Source: Christensenella tenuis | GTDB taxonomy: Bacteria; Bacillota; Clostridia; Christensenellales; Christensenellaceae | Length of the DNA stretch: 64,000 bases | Reading direction: 5' to 3' | Assembly: GCF_014287795.1 (NCBI RefSeq) | Contig: NZ_JACOON010000001.1 | Location: 372,001-436,000, forward strand | Shown here: positions 1 through 8,789 of the stretch, in pieces | Numbering within the stretch: position 1 is the first letter of the stretch | Layout: each line of letters begins with the position of its first letter | Translations under genes and position numbers: made by a program | Notes under the pieces: model-generated | What the model saw: the letters and a program-made list of their open reading frames with translations, nothing else | Database searches by the model: none | Told to the model about the DNA's origin: nothing

Positions 1-447
1 ATTGTGCAGCCGGAACGCTATATTGAGCGTTTTGCGCAGGCTGGTGCAGACTTCATTACAGTGCATGCCGAAGCAACGGATCATTTGCAGCGCGTTTTAA
101 AGCAAATTGCACAATGTGGGAAAAAGCCGGGAGCTGTTTTAAATCCTGCAACGCCGCTGGAAATGGTGAAGTATGTTCTGGATGACGTAGATATGATTTT
201 ATTAATGTCGGTAAACCCGGGATACGGAGGACAAAGCTTTATTCCAGCTATAATGCAGAAAGTGGAGGATCTTCGTACAATGATTGACACAACGGGTAAG
301 AAAATTGATATTGAAGTGGATGGTGGCGTTGATATGAAAAATTGTACCCGGCTGCGGGAGGCGGGAGCAACTGTTCTTGTTGCTGGCAGCGCAGTATTTG
401 GCGCGGAAGATCCGGCACAAGCGGTACGTGTATTGCGGGGCGAGTAA
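1..447 (+). CDS. rpe: Ribulose-phosphate 3-epimerase, 5' end cut by window
   Basis: C-terminal 148 codons of the pentose phosphate enzyme that interconverts ribulose 5-phosphate and xylulose 5-phosphate in the cytoplasm. The reading frame is already open at base 1, so the true start lies upstream; the family is about 215-220 residues, so roughly the first 70 are missing. The (beta/alpha)8-barrel signatures are visible: the NPATPLE turn, the conserved MSVNPGYGGQSF loop, and the late EVDGGV strand carrying a metal/catalytic Asp. It ends in TAA two bases before thiN, which suggests co-transcription. The rpe-thiN order is common in Firmicutes, where rsgA often precedes it. Confidence 0.96.
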   Translation: MVQPERYIERFAQAGADFITVHAEATDHLQRVLKQIAQCGKKPGAVLNPATPLEMVKYVLDDVDMILLMSVNPGYGGQSFIPAIMQKVEDLRTMIDTTGKKIDIEVDGGVDMKNCTRLREAGATVLVAGSAVFGAEDPAQAVRVLRGE

Positions 448-449
448 AA

Positions 450-1076
450 ATGAAAGCTTTATTGGTTGCGTCTGGCCTTGCGCCGCATCGCGGGCTGTTT
501 TTACGCGCAGTCCGCGATGCAGACCTTACGATTGCGATTGATGGTGGATTGCGGATTTTTCAGGAATATGGTGTAACGCCGCATCTTATTGTAGGGGATA
601 TGGACTCTGTGGATGCGGGACTTTTAGAGTCTTATCGGGAAAAAAGCATTCTGGTGACGGCTCCGGCAGAAAAAAACGAGACAGATACAGCGCTCGCAGT
701 GGATGAAGCGGTGGAACGTGGGGCGGATCAAATATTGCTTCTTGGAGCGACGGGAGGACGGATTGACCATCTGCTTTCCAATCTTATGTTGCTAAAATAT
801 GCCATGAATAAGGGAGCCATCCTGACGATGGAAGATGATGAGCAGGAAATCAGCCTCCACCGCGGAACATTCGATTTATTCGGAAACGAAGGGCAGACCA
901 TATCAATTATTCCTATGAATAAGCAGGCAGTAGTAACTGCCCGCGGTTTATATTATCCATTGGACCGCCTGGTTCTGACAAATGAAAAACCGCGTGGAGT
1001 AAGCAACGTATTTCAAAAAAAACACGCTGTAATTGAAAGCGACGATTTCGTATTTATTTGCAAGGATAAACAATAA
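450..1076 (+). CDS. thiN: Thiamine pyrophosphokinase
   Basis: Cytoplasmic kinase that transfers pyrophosphate from ATP to thiamine, making thiamine diphosphate. The 208-residue protein has the family N-terminus with IAIDGGL followed by the GDMDSVD nucleotide/metal motif near residue 50, an ETDTALAVDEA segment, and LLGATGGRIDHLLSN near residue 105. The open frame extends upstream into rpe, but the ATG at 450, right after the rpe stop, gives the normal family N-terminus (MKALLVASG). It sits directly behind rpe and ahead of a terminator hairpin, so it is probably the last gene of its operon. Confidence 0.95.
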   Translation: MKALLVASGLAPHRGLFLRAVRDADLTIAIDGGLRIFQEYGVTPHLIVGDMDSVDAGLLESYREKSILVTAPAEKNETDTALAVDEAVERGADQILLLGATGGRIDHLLSNLMLLKYAMNKGAILTMEDDEQEISLHRGTFDLFGNEGQTISIIPMNKQAVVTARGLYYPLDRLVLTNEKPRGVSNVFQKKHAVIESDDFVFICKDKQ

Positions 1077-1080
1077 AAAC

Positions 1081-1106
1081 AGGACAGATGCCAGAGCATC
1101 TGTCCT
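1081..1106. terminator. Convergent terminator between thiN and rpmB
   Basis: A perfect 11-bp stem (AGGACAGATGC / GCATCTGTCCT) with a CAGA loop lies between two convergent genes. On the minus strand it is followed by GTTTTTATTG, a fair U-tract for rpmB. On the plus strand the tail (AAATATTGTC) is poor, so its action on thiN transcripts is less certain. Confidence 0.8.
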
Positions 1107-1127
1107 AAATATTGTCATGATTTTGAA

Positions 1128-1319
1128 TTACACGTAGCGTTCGACTTTTCCGGAACGAAGGCAACGTGTGCATACGTACTTTCTTGTGGGAGTCCCATTT
1201 TCAATGACTCTGACACGCTGTACGTTGGGAGCCCAGATTCTTTTTGACGTTCTGTGCGAGTGACTGACCTTGTTGCCGGATGAAACGCCTTTTGAACAAA
1301 TCTCACAATATTTTGCCAT
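1128..1319 (-). CDS. rpmB: 50S ribosomal protein L28
   Basis: Small ribosomal protein of the large subunit, 63 residues, the usual size for the Firmicute form. It begins MAKYCEICSKG and ends CLRSGKVERYV; two CxxC pairs (C5/C8 and the late CTRC) suggest the zinc-binding version. An AGGGAGG ribosome binding site lies just ahead of its ATG at 1319 (reading the minus strand), and a TTGCAT-17-TAAAAT promoter precedes it. It is transcribed away from the Asp23 gene and is the only confident minus-strand gene here. The rpmB/yloU/yloV divergent arrangement is also seen in Bacillus. Confidence 0.98.
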   Translation of the reverse strand: MAKYCEICSKGVSSGNKVSHSHRTSKRIWAPNVQRVRVIENGTPTRKYVCTRCLRSGKVERYV

Positions 1320-1361
1320 CTAAAACACCTCCCTCTTGGTGTATACGTTCAAACAGCGTTT

Positions 1362-1390
1362 ATTTTACCATTAATGGCCTTCGAATGCAA
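1362..1390 (-). promoter_or_regulatory. rpmB promoter
   Basis: On the minus strand TTGCAT (1385-1390) and TAAAAT (1362-1367) are separated by exactly 17 bases, and the -10 is preceded by TGG, an extended -10 pattern. It sits about 45 bases upstream of the rpmB start and is back-to-back with the promoter at 1442. Confidence 0.75.
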
Positions 1391-1441
1391 GTGTTTTTTG
1401 GAAATGTACGTTAATTTGCTTTCCTTTGGACGGATATGCGA

Positions 1442-1470
1442 TTGATATTGATAAAAAGTTGTTATATAAT
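1442..1470 (+). promoter_or_regulatory. Promoter of the Asp23-fakA operon
   Basis: TTGATA (1442-1447), 17-base spacer, consensus TATAAT (1465-1470), about 30 bases ahead of the AGGAGG/ATG of the Asp23 gene. It looks like a strong housekeeping sigma-A promoter. Confidence 0.8.
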
Positions 1471-1501
1471 AACTATTAATAAACCATTAGGAGGTTTTCT
1501 C

Positions 1502-1855
1502 ATGAGTGCAAGTTTAAAGATCGATTTGGGAACGGTAACCTATACGGAAGACTATATTGCATCGATTGCAGGGTACAGCGCGCTCGAATGCTATGGCCTT
1601 GTTGGAATGTCGCAAAAAAATATTACGGAAATGATTTCCAATTTATTTAAAGGCGATAATTTAAAAAAAGGAGTGCGGATTAAAACCGACGGATCCGAGA
1701 ATATCGTTGTAGAACTGTATATTACGGTGAAATACGGCGTTTCTTTGTCAGCGGTAGCGGAAAATATTATCGACAAAGTGAAATACTCAATTGAAAAAGA
1801 AACGGGTCTCAATGTACAGAGCGTAGATATTATTGTACAGGGGATCCAAATCTAA
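1502..1855 (+). CDS. Asp23/Gls24 family envelope stress protein (YloU-like)
   Basis: A 117-residue Asp23/Gls24 family protein. Members are small cytoplasmic or membrane-associated proteins linked to envelope stress and, in the YloU branch, found next to the fatty acid kinase gene; the exact role of this one is unknown. The sequence starts MSASLKIDLGTVTYTEDYI and carries the family core with GLVGMS and a VELYITVKYG strand. An open frame extends further upstream, but the ATG at 1502 has AGGAGG seven bases ahead (1489-1494), which decides the start. The fakA gene follows after 13 bases. Confidence 0.93.
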   Translation: MSASLKIDLGTVTYTEDYIASIAGYSALECYGLVGMSQKNITEMISNLFKGDNLKKGVRIKTDGSENIVVELYITVKYGVSLSAVAENIIDKVKYSIEKETGLNVQSVDIIVQGIQI

Positions 1856-1868
1856 GGGGGAACTCGAA

Positions 1869-3515
1869 TTGATCGAACTGCTGGATGGGCAGCAATTTAA
1901 AGACATGATTGTGGGGGCTGCCGCCACCCTTGAAAAAAACAAGGATGCTTTGGATGCGCTGAACGTATTTCCCGTGCCGGATGGCGATACGGGAACGAAT
2001 ATGTCGCTTACGATGATTTCAGCGGCAAAAGAAGTAGCGGCGGCAGATCCTTCTGATATGAAAGCCATCGTGCAGGCATTAAGCCTGGGTGCACTGAAAG
2101 GCGCACGCGGAAATTCCGGCGTGATTCTTTCACAGATTTTTGCCGGGGTTGCGGACACGCTTTCGAAAGCAGACGGCAAAATTGATACTTCCATCTTTGC
2201 GGCAGCTTTCCGCAACGGCGTTGATTACGCATATAAGGCGGTGATGAAACCCAAAGAAGGTACGATTCTCACTGTCGCGACGAAAATGGCTGAAGCAGCG
2301 GAACTCATGGCCGAAAAATCAGACGACCTGTATGCACAGCTTGAATATGTTATTCAGGAGGGTGAGAAGGCCTTGAAAGAAACCCCTGAACAGCTTCCGG
2401 TACTCAAGGAGGCCGGCGTGGTGGATGCAGGCGGCGCAGGGTTTCTGGCTATTATAATGGGTCTCAAGGCCGTTCTGGACGGTGTAGAAGTTGATTCTGA
2501 AAATATTCTGGATTCCGATGGTGTGGTCGTTGATTTTACAAATCTCGATGCTGGAACTGAAGATATCCAATTTGGCTATTGTACGGAATTTTTCATTAAG
2601 AACCTCTATCCTGAGGTAAAAGAACGCGACATCGATACTTATCGAAATAATCTTTCGAAAATAGGCGACTGCGTACTTGTGGTTGGGGATCTGACTCTTG
2701 TAAAAACCCACGTACATACCAACGAACCTGGATTGGCACTTCAGTATGCGCAGATTTTAGGAGAACTCAGCCATATCAAGATTGACAATATGCGCGAGCA
2801 GCACCGCGAACTTTCCGAACTTGCCCCTGATATTAACGTCGCGGAGCAAAAAGAATTAAAGCAAATTGCTGTTGTGGCGGTTACGGCAGGTGATGGAATC
2901 AAGACGATTTTTCAAGATTGGCAAATTGAAGCATTCGTCGAAGGCGGGCAGTCTATGAATCCATCCACGGATGATATTTTAAGAGCGGTAGAGGAAGCGC
3001 CGTCCAATAACGTTATTGTACTCCCGAATAATAAAAATATCATTTTGGCAGCGGAACAGGCAGCGGAAATGAGTGAAAAGAATGTGGTAGTGTTAAAGAC
3101 AAAGTCTATTCCGCAGGGGATTGCAGCAGCGGTCGCTTATGATCCAGAGGCCGATCTGGAGGCGAATGTAAAGCGCATGGACAGGGTTATCAGCGAAGTA
3201 AAAACGGGGCTGATTACGCATGCTGTGCGCGACACTAAAATAAACGGAAACAGCATCAAACGAGATGACTTGATTGGAATTTCCGAAAGTGACATTGTAG
3301 CGAACGGTACCGACCTGAAAGATGTATTTGCCAGTCTTCTCGGTAAGATGGCGGATAAAGATTCGGAATTGATTACCATTTATTATGGTGAGGACGCAAA
3401 CGAAGGCCAGGCAAATGAACTTGAGGAGTTATGCGGTGAAGCGTTCACGGATTGTGATGTAGAGGTGCATTACGGTGGGCAGCCGGTCTATCCGTACATC
3501 ATTTCGGTGGAATGA
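1869..3515 (+). CDS. fakA: Fatty acid kinase catalytic subunit FakA (DAK2/YloV)
   Basis: ATP-dependent kinase that phosphorylates fatty acids delivered by a FakB carrier, feeding exogenous acyl chains into phospholipid synthesis. The 548-residue length fits the family. The N-terminal DhaL/DAK2 domain shows NVFPVPDGDTGTNM with the Mg-ATP binding Asps, then ALKGARGNSGVILSQ; the central and C-terminal parts match the FakA/YloV accessory domains. The frame opens earlier, but a TTG at 1869 preceded by AAGGGGG (1854-1860) and giving the usual LIELLDGQQF start is preferred. No fakB is in the window. A terminator follows. Confidence 0.93.
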   Translation: MIELLDGQQFKDMIVGAAATLEKNKDALDALNVFPVPDGDTGTNMSLTMISAAKEVAAADPSDMKAIVQALSLGALKGARGNSGVILSQIFAGVADTLSKADGKIDTSIFAAAFRNGVDYAYKAVMKPKEGTILTVATKMAEAAELMAEKSDDLYAQLEYVIQEGEKALKETPEQLPVLKEAGVVDAGGAGFLAIIMGLKAVLDGVEVDSENILDSDGVVVDFTNLDAGTEDIQFGYCTEFFIKNLYPEVKERDIDTYRNNLSKIGDCVLVVGDLTLVKTHVHTNEPGLALQYAQILGELSHIKIDNMREQHRELSELAPDINVAEQKELKQIAVVAVTAGDGIKTIFQDWQIEAFVEGGQSMNPSTDDILRAVEEAPSNNVIVLPNNKNIILAAEQAAEMSEKNVVVLKTKSIPQGIAAAVAYDPEADLEANVKRMDRVISEVKTGLITHAVRDTKINGNSIKRDDLIGISESDIVANGTDLKDVFASLLGKMADKDSELITIYYGEDANEGQANELEELCGEAFTDCDVEVHYGGQPVYPYIISVE

Positions 3516-3530
3516 TATGATCTTGTGGCA

Positions 3531-3557
3531 AAAGCCGGCAAATATGTCGGCTTTTTT
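3531..3557 (+). terminator. Terminator after fakA
   Basis: Stem AAAGCCGGC / GTCGGCTTT (one G-U pair) with an AAATAT loop, followed by a run of T. It ends the Asp23-fakA unit 15 bases after the stop, yet recG starts only 30 bases later without an obvious promoter, so some read-through is likely. Confidence 0.85.
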
Positions 3558-3586
3558 CTTTGAAAAGCATCAAAGTGGGAGTTTGA

Positions 3587-5596
3587 ATGGAGCTAAATGA
3601 ATCGGTACGCAGTCTTCCCGGCGTAGGCGAAAAAACGGCGGAATTATTACAAAAAGTGGAAATCTCAACGGTAAAGGATTTGCTTTACTATTTGCCGCGC
3701 GCCTATAAAGATTTCTCGCACTGCAAAAAAATACGGGACGTAAGTTTTGGAGAAACTGCTTTTTTTAAAGTTAAAATCCTTTCACAGCCCCAAGTGAGGC
3801 GTCCGCGGTATAAGCTTGAAATCACTTCTTTTCAAGTCTCGGATGGAACGGGGATTGCAATTGTCGATATTTTCAATCAAGTTTATATCAAAAACAATAT
3901 CGTCCCGGGGAATATAATTTATATCTACGGAAAATTGGAACAAAAGTTTGGGAAAGTCCGCATTACCTCGCCCGAACTCTATTTCAAAAAACCGCAAGAA
4001 TCTTTTTTGCCCATTTATCCGTTGACGGCAGGCCTCACACAAAATATGCTCCGGAAATTTTTGCGGGAGGCCTTGCACACTGCAGAATTTACAGAGGTCT
4101 ATTCAGATGTTTTTCTGCGAAAAAATAAGCTGTTTGGGCTCAAAGAGGCTCTTCGCGAAGTACATTTTCCGGAAACTGCTGAACGGGCGGAAAAGGCGCG
4201 TCTGCGGATTATATTTGACGAACTTTTGTTATTTAACCGTATGCTTGAATTGCTTGGAGAGGAAAAACGTTTACAAAACCGGATACGTATCGAAGGCAGT
4301 TTTCTTGAAGAGTTTTCCAGATATTTGTCATTTGAATTGACAGGAGCGCAAAAGCGCGTCATGCGTGAAATTGAAAACGATCTGACGGGAGAGCAGGTGA
4401 TGAACCGCCTCGTTCAGGGCGACGTAGGCAGCGGAAAAACGGTGATTGCTTTTTTTGCTATGTATTGTATGTATCAAAATGGCTATCAAAGCATATTGAT
4501 GGCGCCGACTGAAATCCTGGCCCGGCAGCACTACGAAACAGCGTTAAAATTGTTTCCTGAAGAGAAAATCGTTTGCCTGACCGGTGCACTGACCGCAAAA
4601 AAGAAAAGCGAGTTGCGAGAAAAAGTGGCTGATGGCACTCTGAAAATCATCATAGGAACGCACGCACTCTTATATGGAGATATTTCTTTTGAGAATTTAG
4701 GCCTTATTATCACGGATGAACAGCATCGTTTTGGCGTAAAGCAGCGTGCGGCACTTTCCGGAGGCAGGCAGGAGGTCCATACGCTGATTATGTCGGCAAC
4801 GCCTATTCCGCGTACGCTTTCGCTCGTTTTGTTTGGGCATACGGATATTTCTGTTGTGGATGAGCTTCCGCCCGGCCGCAAGGAAATCAAAACATATCTG
4901 ATTCACGGTTCCAAATATAACGATATGATTGGATTTATCGCAAATGAACTTAACCAGGGCAGGCAGGCATATATCGTGTGCCCCCTGATTGAGGACAGCG
5001 GGGGAATGGAAGCTAAATCTGCCAAGCAGATGTTTGATGAGCTGAAGTCCTGTTATCCCGGAAAACAAATGGCCTTAATCCATGGAAAGCTGAAAAATGC
5101 CGAGAAGCAAAAAATTATGGAGGATTTTTCCAGTGGGTCCTTGCAAATCCTGGTCTCTACTACGGTAATCGAAGTTGGAATTAACGTACCAAATGCAACG
5201 GTAATGGCAGTGATGAATGCGGAGCGCTTCGGCTTGGCGCAGCTGCACCAGCTCAGGGGGCGCGTAGGGCGCGGGAAGCACCAGTCTTATTGTTTCCTCG
5301 TTTCCGATAACCAGAACGCATATGAACGCCTGCGCGTGCTCGTCTCAAGCAATGACGGTTTCAAAATTGCCGAAAAGGATATGCAGATCCGTGGAACGGG
5401 CGATCTTTTGGGGACGCGCCAGCATGGTGCCGGAACGCTGAAAGTAGCGAATCTTATTACAGATATGGGACTGCTCATACGGACGCGGGAGGTACTTGAC
5501 CAGTTGAAAAAATCTGGCGGCCCGGAATACGGGGCCATAACCGCGGCGGCGAAGGAAGAATTGAAAAAGAAACTGATTGAAATTGCCTTGAATTAA
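3587..5596 (+). CDS. recG: ATP-dependent DNA helicase RecG
   Basis: Monomeric superfamily 2 helicase that reverses stalled replication forks and branch-migrates recombination intermediates. At 669 residues it is near full length. In order: N-terminal helix-hairpin-like segment (LPGVGEKTAELL), wedge/OB-fold (about 60-150), helicase motif I GDVGSGKT near residue 280, motif II DEQH in LIITDEQHRFGVKQR, motif III MSATPIPRT, then the C-terminal lobe with motif V/VI QLRGRVGRGKHQSYCF and the RecG-specific TRAIL region (GTGDLLGTRQHG). ATG start with a GTGGGAG site upstream. The fakA-recG neighbourhood is typical of Firmicutes. Confidence 0.97.
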   Translation: MELNESVRSLPGVGEKTAELLQKVEISTVKDLLYYLPRAYKDFSHCKKIRDVSFGETAFFKVKILSQPQVRRPRYKLEITSFQVSDGTGIAIVDIFNQVYIKNNIVPGNIIYIYGKLEQKFGKVRITSPELYFKKPQESFLPIYPLTAGLTQNMLRKFLREALHTAEFTEVYSDVFLRKNKLFGLKEALREVHFPETAERAEKARLRIIFDELLLFNRMLELLGEEKRLQNRIRIEGSFLEEFSRYLSFELTGAQKRVMREIENDLTGEQVMNRLVQGDVGSGKTVIAFFAMYCMYQNGYQSILMAPTEILARQHYETALKLFPEEKIVCLTGALTAKKKSELREKVADGTLKIIIGTHALLYGDISFENLGLIITDEQHRFGVKQRAALSGGRQEVHTLIMSATPIPRTLSLVLFGHTDISVVDELPPGRKEIKTYLIHGSKYNDMIGFIANELNQGRQAYIVCPLIEDSGGMEAKSAKQMFDELKSCYPGKQMALIHGKLKNAEKQKIMEDFSSGSLQILVSTTVIEVGINVPNATVMAVMNAERFGLAQLHQLRGRVGRGKHQSYCFLVSDNQNAYERLRVLVSSNDGFKIAEKDMQIRGTGDLLGTRQHGAGTLKVANLITDMGLLIRTREVLDQLKKSGGPEYGAITAAAKEELKKKLIEIALN

Positions 5597-5604
5597 TTTG
5601 CGTC

Positions 5605-5633
5605 TTGACACGGCAAGTCGTTTATATTATTAT
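5605..5633 (+). promoter_or_regulatory. Histidine operon promoter
   Basis: Consensus TTGACA (5605-5610), 17-base spacer, TATTAT (5628-5633), 55 bases upstream of hisZ. An imperfect inverted repeat follows directly in the initial transcribed region. Confidence 0.75.
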
Positions 5634-5661
5634 AGTAGCGTGATATCGATTTACTACGCTA
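5633..5661 (+). promoter_or_regulatory. Candidate operator at the his promoter
   Basis: Dyad TAGCGT (5636-5641) ... ACGCTA (5656-5661), with an alternative offset dyad TAGTA (5633-5637) ... TACTA (5652-5656). It overlaps the expected transcription start, where a repressor would block initiation. No T-run or T-box follows, so the his operon looks repressor-controlled rather than attenuated. The regulator is not identified. Confidence 0.35.
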
Positions 5662-5688
5662 AATTATCCGAGGGGAAATAAACAAAAA

Positions 5689-6858
5689 ATGGAACAACTA
5701 AAAATGCAGGTTCCGACAGGCGCCTGGGATTACCTGCCGATAGAATGTGCGGCAAAAAGAAAAGTGGAAGACAAGATCAGAAACAGTTTTTTAAAGAGCG
5801 GCTACAGCGAAATTGAAACGCCTTCTTTTGAATATTATGAAGTGTTTATGCATGATTCCGTGCCGTATGTACAGGAAAATATGATGAAGTTTTTTGATCA
5901 GAAAGGCAGGATACTGGCTTTGCGGCCTGACTTGACGGGACCGATTGCCCGTGCTGCTGCCACGAAGCTGCTTGCACGGCAAGACATATTGCGGCTGTGT
6001 TATATTCAAAACGCTTTTGGATTTTTCAATCGTGGGATTGCGGGAAAAACTGAATTTACGCAGGCCGGTGTGGAATTGATCGGGAAAAAAGGCGCGGATG
6101 CGGATGCAGAAGTAATTGCGCTTGCAATTGGTACGTTGCGCCAAATCGGTCTGGAAGGATTTAAAATCGAACTTGGACAAGTGGCATATTTTAAGGGCCT
6201 GATTGAAGGAAGCGGGCTGGATGAAGAACAGACGGAACGTATTCGTTCCCTGGTAGATGCCAAAAACAACGTTGAGCTGGAATACGAACTTTCCCGTCTT
6301 AACATAGAAAATACCAAAAAGAAGGCTTTGCTGGAGCTAGGCGGCCTGTTTGGCGGACGGGAGGCACTTGCGCAGGCGGAAACACTTGCCAAGAGCGAAG
6401 AATGCCGCGCGGCGGTGGAAAACATTCGTGAAGTATACGATATTCTTTGTGATTTCGGATATGAAGAATATTTATCCATAGACTTTGGCATTCTCAATAA
6501 TTTCAATTATTATTCGGGCATCATTTTTCGCGGGATATCGGATGGCATTGGTATGCCGATTCTTTCCGGCGGGCGTTATGACGATCTGCTGCGTGAATTT
6601 GGTACAGATGCCCCGGCGACGGGCTTTGCTATGGGAGTAAAAGAACTGCTTATCGTACTTGAGTGCCAGGGGAAATTGGCTGCGCAGCGTGAAAAATCTA
6701 TCGTTGTCCGTGCCGGAAAAAAGTTACTGCGGCAAGCGTTTTCCTATGTGCAGGAACTGCGCGCACAGGGCAAACGGGTTATTCTTGAATTGAACGGGAG
6801 TACTTATGATCCCGCTTTATTTGAAATCCGCGACTTTGCGGAGGGGGAGATGAAATAA
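5689..6858 (+). CDS. hisZ: ATP phosphoribosyltransferase regulatory subunit HisZ
   Basis: HisRS-like subunit without tRNA-charging activity that forms a hetero-octamer with the short HisG and confers histidine feedback control on the first step of histidine synthesis. 389 residues, usual size. The class II synthetase fold is recognisable: LRPDLTGPIARAAATKL (motif 2 region), FGFFNRGIAGKTEFTQAG, and a C-terminal GGRYDDLLREFG segment. It lacks the HisRS anticodon-binding domain, and a genuine hisS occurs at 36.4 kb. It leads the his operon and abuts hisG with no gap. An internal ATG at 5704 is an alternative start; AGGGGA favours 5689. Confidence 0.93.
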   Translation: MEQLKMQVPTGAWDYLPIECAAKRKVEDKIRNSFLKSGYSEIETPSFEYYEVFMHDSVPYVQENMMKFFDQKGRILALRPDLTGPIARAAATKLLARQDILRLCYIQNAFGFFNRGIAGKTEFTQAGVELIGKKGADADAEVIALAIGTLRQIGLEGFKIELGQVAYFKGLIEGSGLDEEQTERIRSLVDAKNNVELEYELSRLNIENTKKKALLELGGLFGGREALAQAETLAKSEECRAAVENIREVYDILCDFGYEEYLSIDFGILNNFNYYSGIIFRGISDGIGMPILSGGRYDDLLREFGTDAPATGFAMGVKELLIVLECQGKLAAQREKSIVVRAGKKLLRQAFSYVQELRAQGKRVILELNGSTYDPALFEIRDFAEGEMK

Positions 6859-7491
6859 ATGGAACTAACGATAGCGCTTGCAAAAGGCAGGCTTGCCAAA
6901 TTTGCAATTGAATTATTTGCCAAATGTGGAATCGATACTTCGGAATTGCGGGAAGATACGCGTAAATTGGTTGTTTACGATAAAAAGAGCGAGTTGCGTT
7001 TCGTTTTGGTGAAGCCTTCGGATGTACCGGTATATGTTTACCGCGGCGTTGCTGATATCGGTATTGCTGGAAAGGATACGCTTTTGGAGGAAGGGCTTCC
7101 GTTATATGAAATGCTTGACTTGAAGTGCGGAAAATGCAAAGTGTGCGTGGCCGGGTATCCCCGGCAGGAAGAAAGGATTACTTCTAATATTACGCGTGTT
7201 GCGACGAAATATCCGCGCATTGCGAAAATGTATTACGATGAAAAAGGGGAGGGCATCGAGATTATCAAGTTAAACGGAAGTATAGAACTTGCACCGATTC
7301 TTGATCTTTCGGATGTTATTGTGGATATTGTTGAGAGCGGTACAACAATTCGCGAAAACGGCCTTACGATCCTGGAAGAAGTGTGCGATATCAGCGCACG
7401 GCTGGTGGTAAACCAAGTCAGCCTGAAGACAAAGGCAGAAAAAATACAACCGCTTATTGAAAAAATGAAGACCGCACTGGAGGATATGTGA
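6859..7491 (+). CDS. hisG: ATP phosphoribosyltransferase, short form
   Basis: Catalyses the first committed step of histidine synthesis, ATP plus PRPP to phosphoribosyl-ATP. At 210 residues it is the short form lacking the C-terminal regulatory domain, which matches the presence of hisZ just upstream. Visible: N-terminal IALAKGRLAK, the GVADIGIAGKDTL substrate loop, and the PRPP-binding segment DVIVDIVESGTTIRENGL near residues 150-170. Its ATG directly follows the hisZ TAA, implying coupled translation. Confidence 0.97.
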   Translation: MELTIALAKGRLAKFAIELFAKCGIDTSELREDTRKLVVYDKKSELRFVLVKPSDVPVYVYRGVADIGIAGKDTLLEEGLPLYEMLDLKCGKCKVCVAGYPRQEERITSNITRVATKYPRIAKMYYDEKGEGIEIIKLNGSIELAPILDLSDVIVDIVESGTTIRENGLTILEEVCDISARLVVNQVSLKTKAEKIQPLIEKMKTALEDM

Positions 7492-7492
7492 T

Positions 7493-8776
7493 ATGTTGCC
7501 TATACTTTCGGCGAAAGAGACGGATTTGCTCAAAAGACGGTTACTGGAACGTGCCAATACGGATTATACGGAACAGGAAATGGTTGTTAACTCAGTACTC
7601 AGGGATGTGCGTGAAACCGGAGACAGCGCCTTGTTCTCTTATATTGAACGCTTCGATGGATTTAAGGCGAACAAAGACAATTTGGTGGTCACGGAAGAAG
7701 AGGTTGAACAAGCGTTCAAAATAATTGATCCCTCTCTTCTTGAGGTTATGGAGGAGTCGGCAGCAAATATCGAAGAATTTCACAACCACCAAAGACGCGA
7801 AAATTGGTTTATTGAAAAAAATGGGAAGTATTTAGGACAGTTATATTTACCGGTTGAATATGCCGGTGTGTATGTCCCGGGCGGAAAAGCCGCTTATCCG
7901 TCGAGTGTATTGATGAATATTATTCCTGCCAAATGCGCGGGCGTACCTAATATTTTTGTAGCAACCCCAGCGTTGGGCGGGAATATAAATCCGGTAACAA
8001 TTGCCGCTGCTAAAATTGCAGGGGCGCATAAGATTTACAAAATGGGCGGCGCACAGGCGATTGCTGCCTTTGCATACGGCACGGAAAGCGTGCCGCGTAT
8101 GGATAAAATTACGGGACCGGGCAATATCTATGTTGCGCTTGCAAAAAAGAGCGTTTATGGGCAGGTTGGCATCGATATGATTGCCGGGCCGTCTGAAGTC
8201 CTTGTAATTGCCGATGACAGCGCGAATGAGCGTTTTATCGCTGCGGATTTCCTTTCACAGGCCGAGCACGACGAGCTTGCAGCCTGTATGCTGGTGACGG
8301 TAAGCAGGTCAAAAGCGGATGCGGTGCGTACGGAGATTATGCGGCAAGCGGAACTGCTTCCCAAAAAAGATATTGTTTTGAAATCGCTGGAAAAGTATGG
8401 AACGATTATCGTAGCGGAAACGCTGGATGAAGCGGTAGAAACCGCAAACCGGATTGCTCCCGAGCACTTGGAGATTTGTACGGAAGATCCGCAGGCGCTT
8501 CTCTCCAAAATTCGAAATGCGGGTTCTATCTTCCTTGGGGAATATTCACCGGAACCGCTTGGGGACTATTTTGCGGGAACAAACCATGTGCTTCCAACGA
8601 ATGGTACGGCACGCTTTTCCTCGCCGCTTAATGTAGATGATTTTCAAAAGAAATCCAGTGTGATATACTATTCCAGAGAAGAATTCGAAAAGGTTTACCG
8701 TAAGGTGGAAGCTTTTGCACAGGCAGAGGGGTTGGACGCGCACGCACGTTCTGCGGCGATTCGCTTTGAGGACTGA
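7493..8776 (+). CDS. hisD: Histidinol dehydrogenase
   Basis: Zinc- and NAD-dependent enzyme that oxidises histidinol to histidine in two steps, the end of the pathway. 427 residues, the normal length. Family motifs include YVPGGKAAYPSSVLMN, the AGAHKIYKMGGAQAIAAFAYG nucleotide region (here near residues 180-200), DMIAGPSEVLVIAD, and the zinc/catalytic segment SQAEHDELAAC followed later by RIAPEHLEI and GTNHVLPT. One base separates it from hisG. The histidinol phosphatase and HisC that would supply histidinol are not in this operon. Confidence 0.98.
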   Translation: MLPILSAKETDLLKRRLLERANTDYTEQEMVVNSVLRDVRETGDSALFSYIERFDGFKANKDNLVVTEEEVEQAFKIIDPSLLEVMEESAANIEEFHNHQRRENWFIEKNGKYLGQLYLPVEYAGVYVPGGKAAYPSSVLMNIIPAKCAGVPNIFVATPALGGNINPVTIAAAKIAGAHKIYKMGGAQAIAAFAYGTESVPRMDKITGPGNIYVALAKKSVYGQVGIDMIAGPSEVLVIADDSANERFIAADFLSQAEHDELAACMLVTVSRSKADAVRTEIMRQAELLPKKDIVLKSLEKYGTIIVAETLDEAVETANRIAPEHLEICTEDPQALLSKIRNAGSIFLGEYSPEPLGDYFAGTNHVLPTNGTARFSSPLNVDDFQKKSSVIYYSREEFEKVYRKVEAFAQAEGLDAHARSAAIRFED

Positions 8777-8789
8777 AAGGGGATAATAA

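Noticed and set aside
1115..1306. Second minus-strand frame over rpmB
   Set aside because: Out-of-frame shadow of L28.
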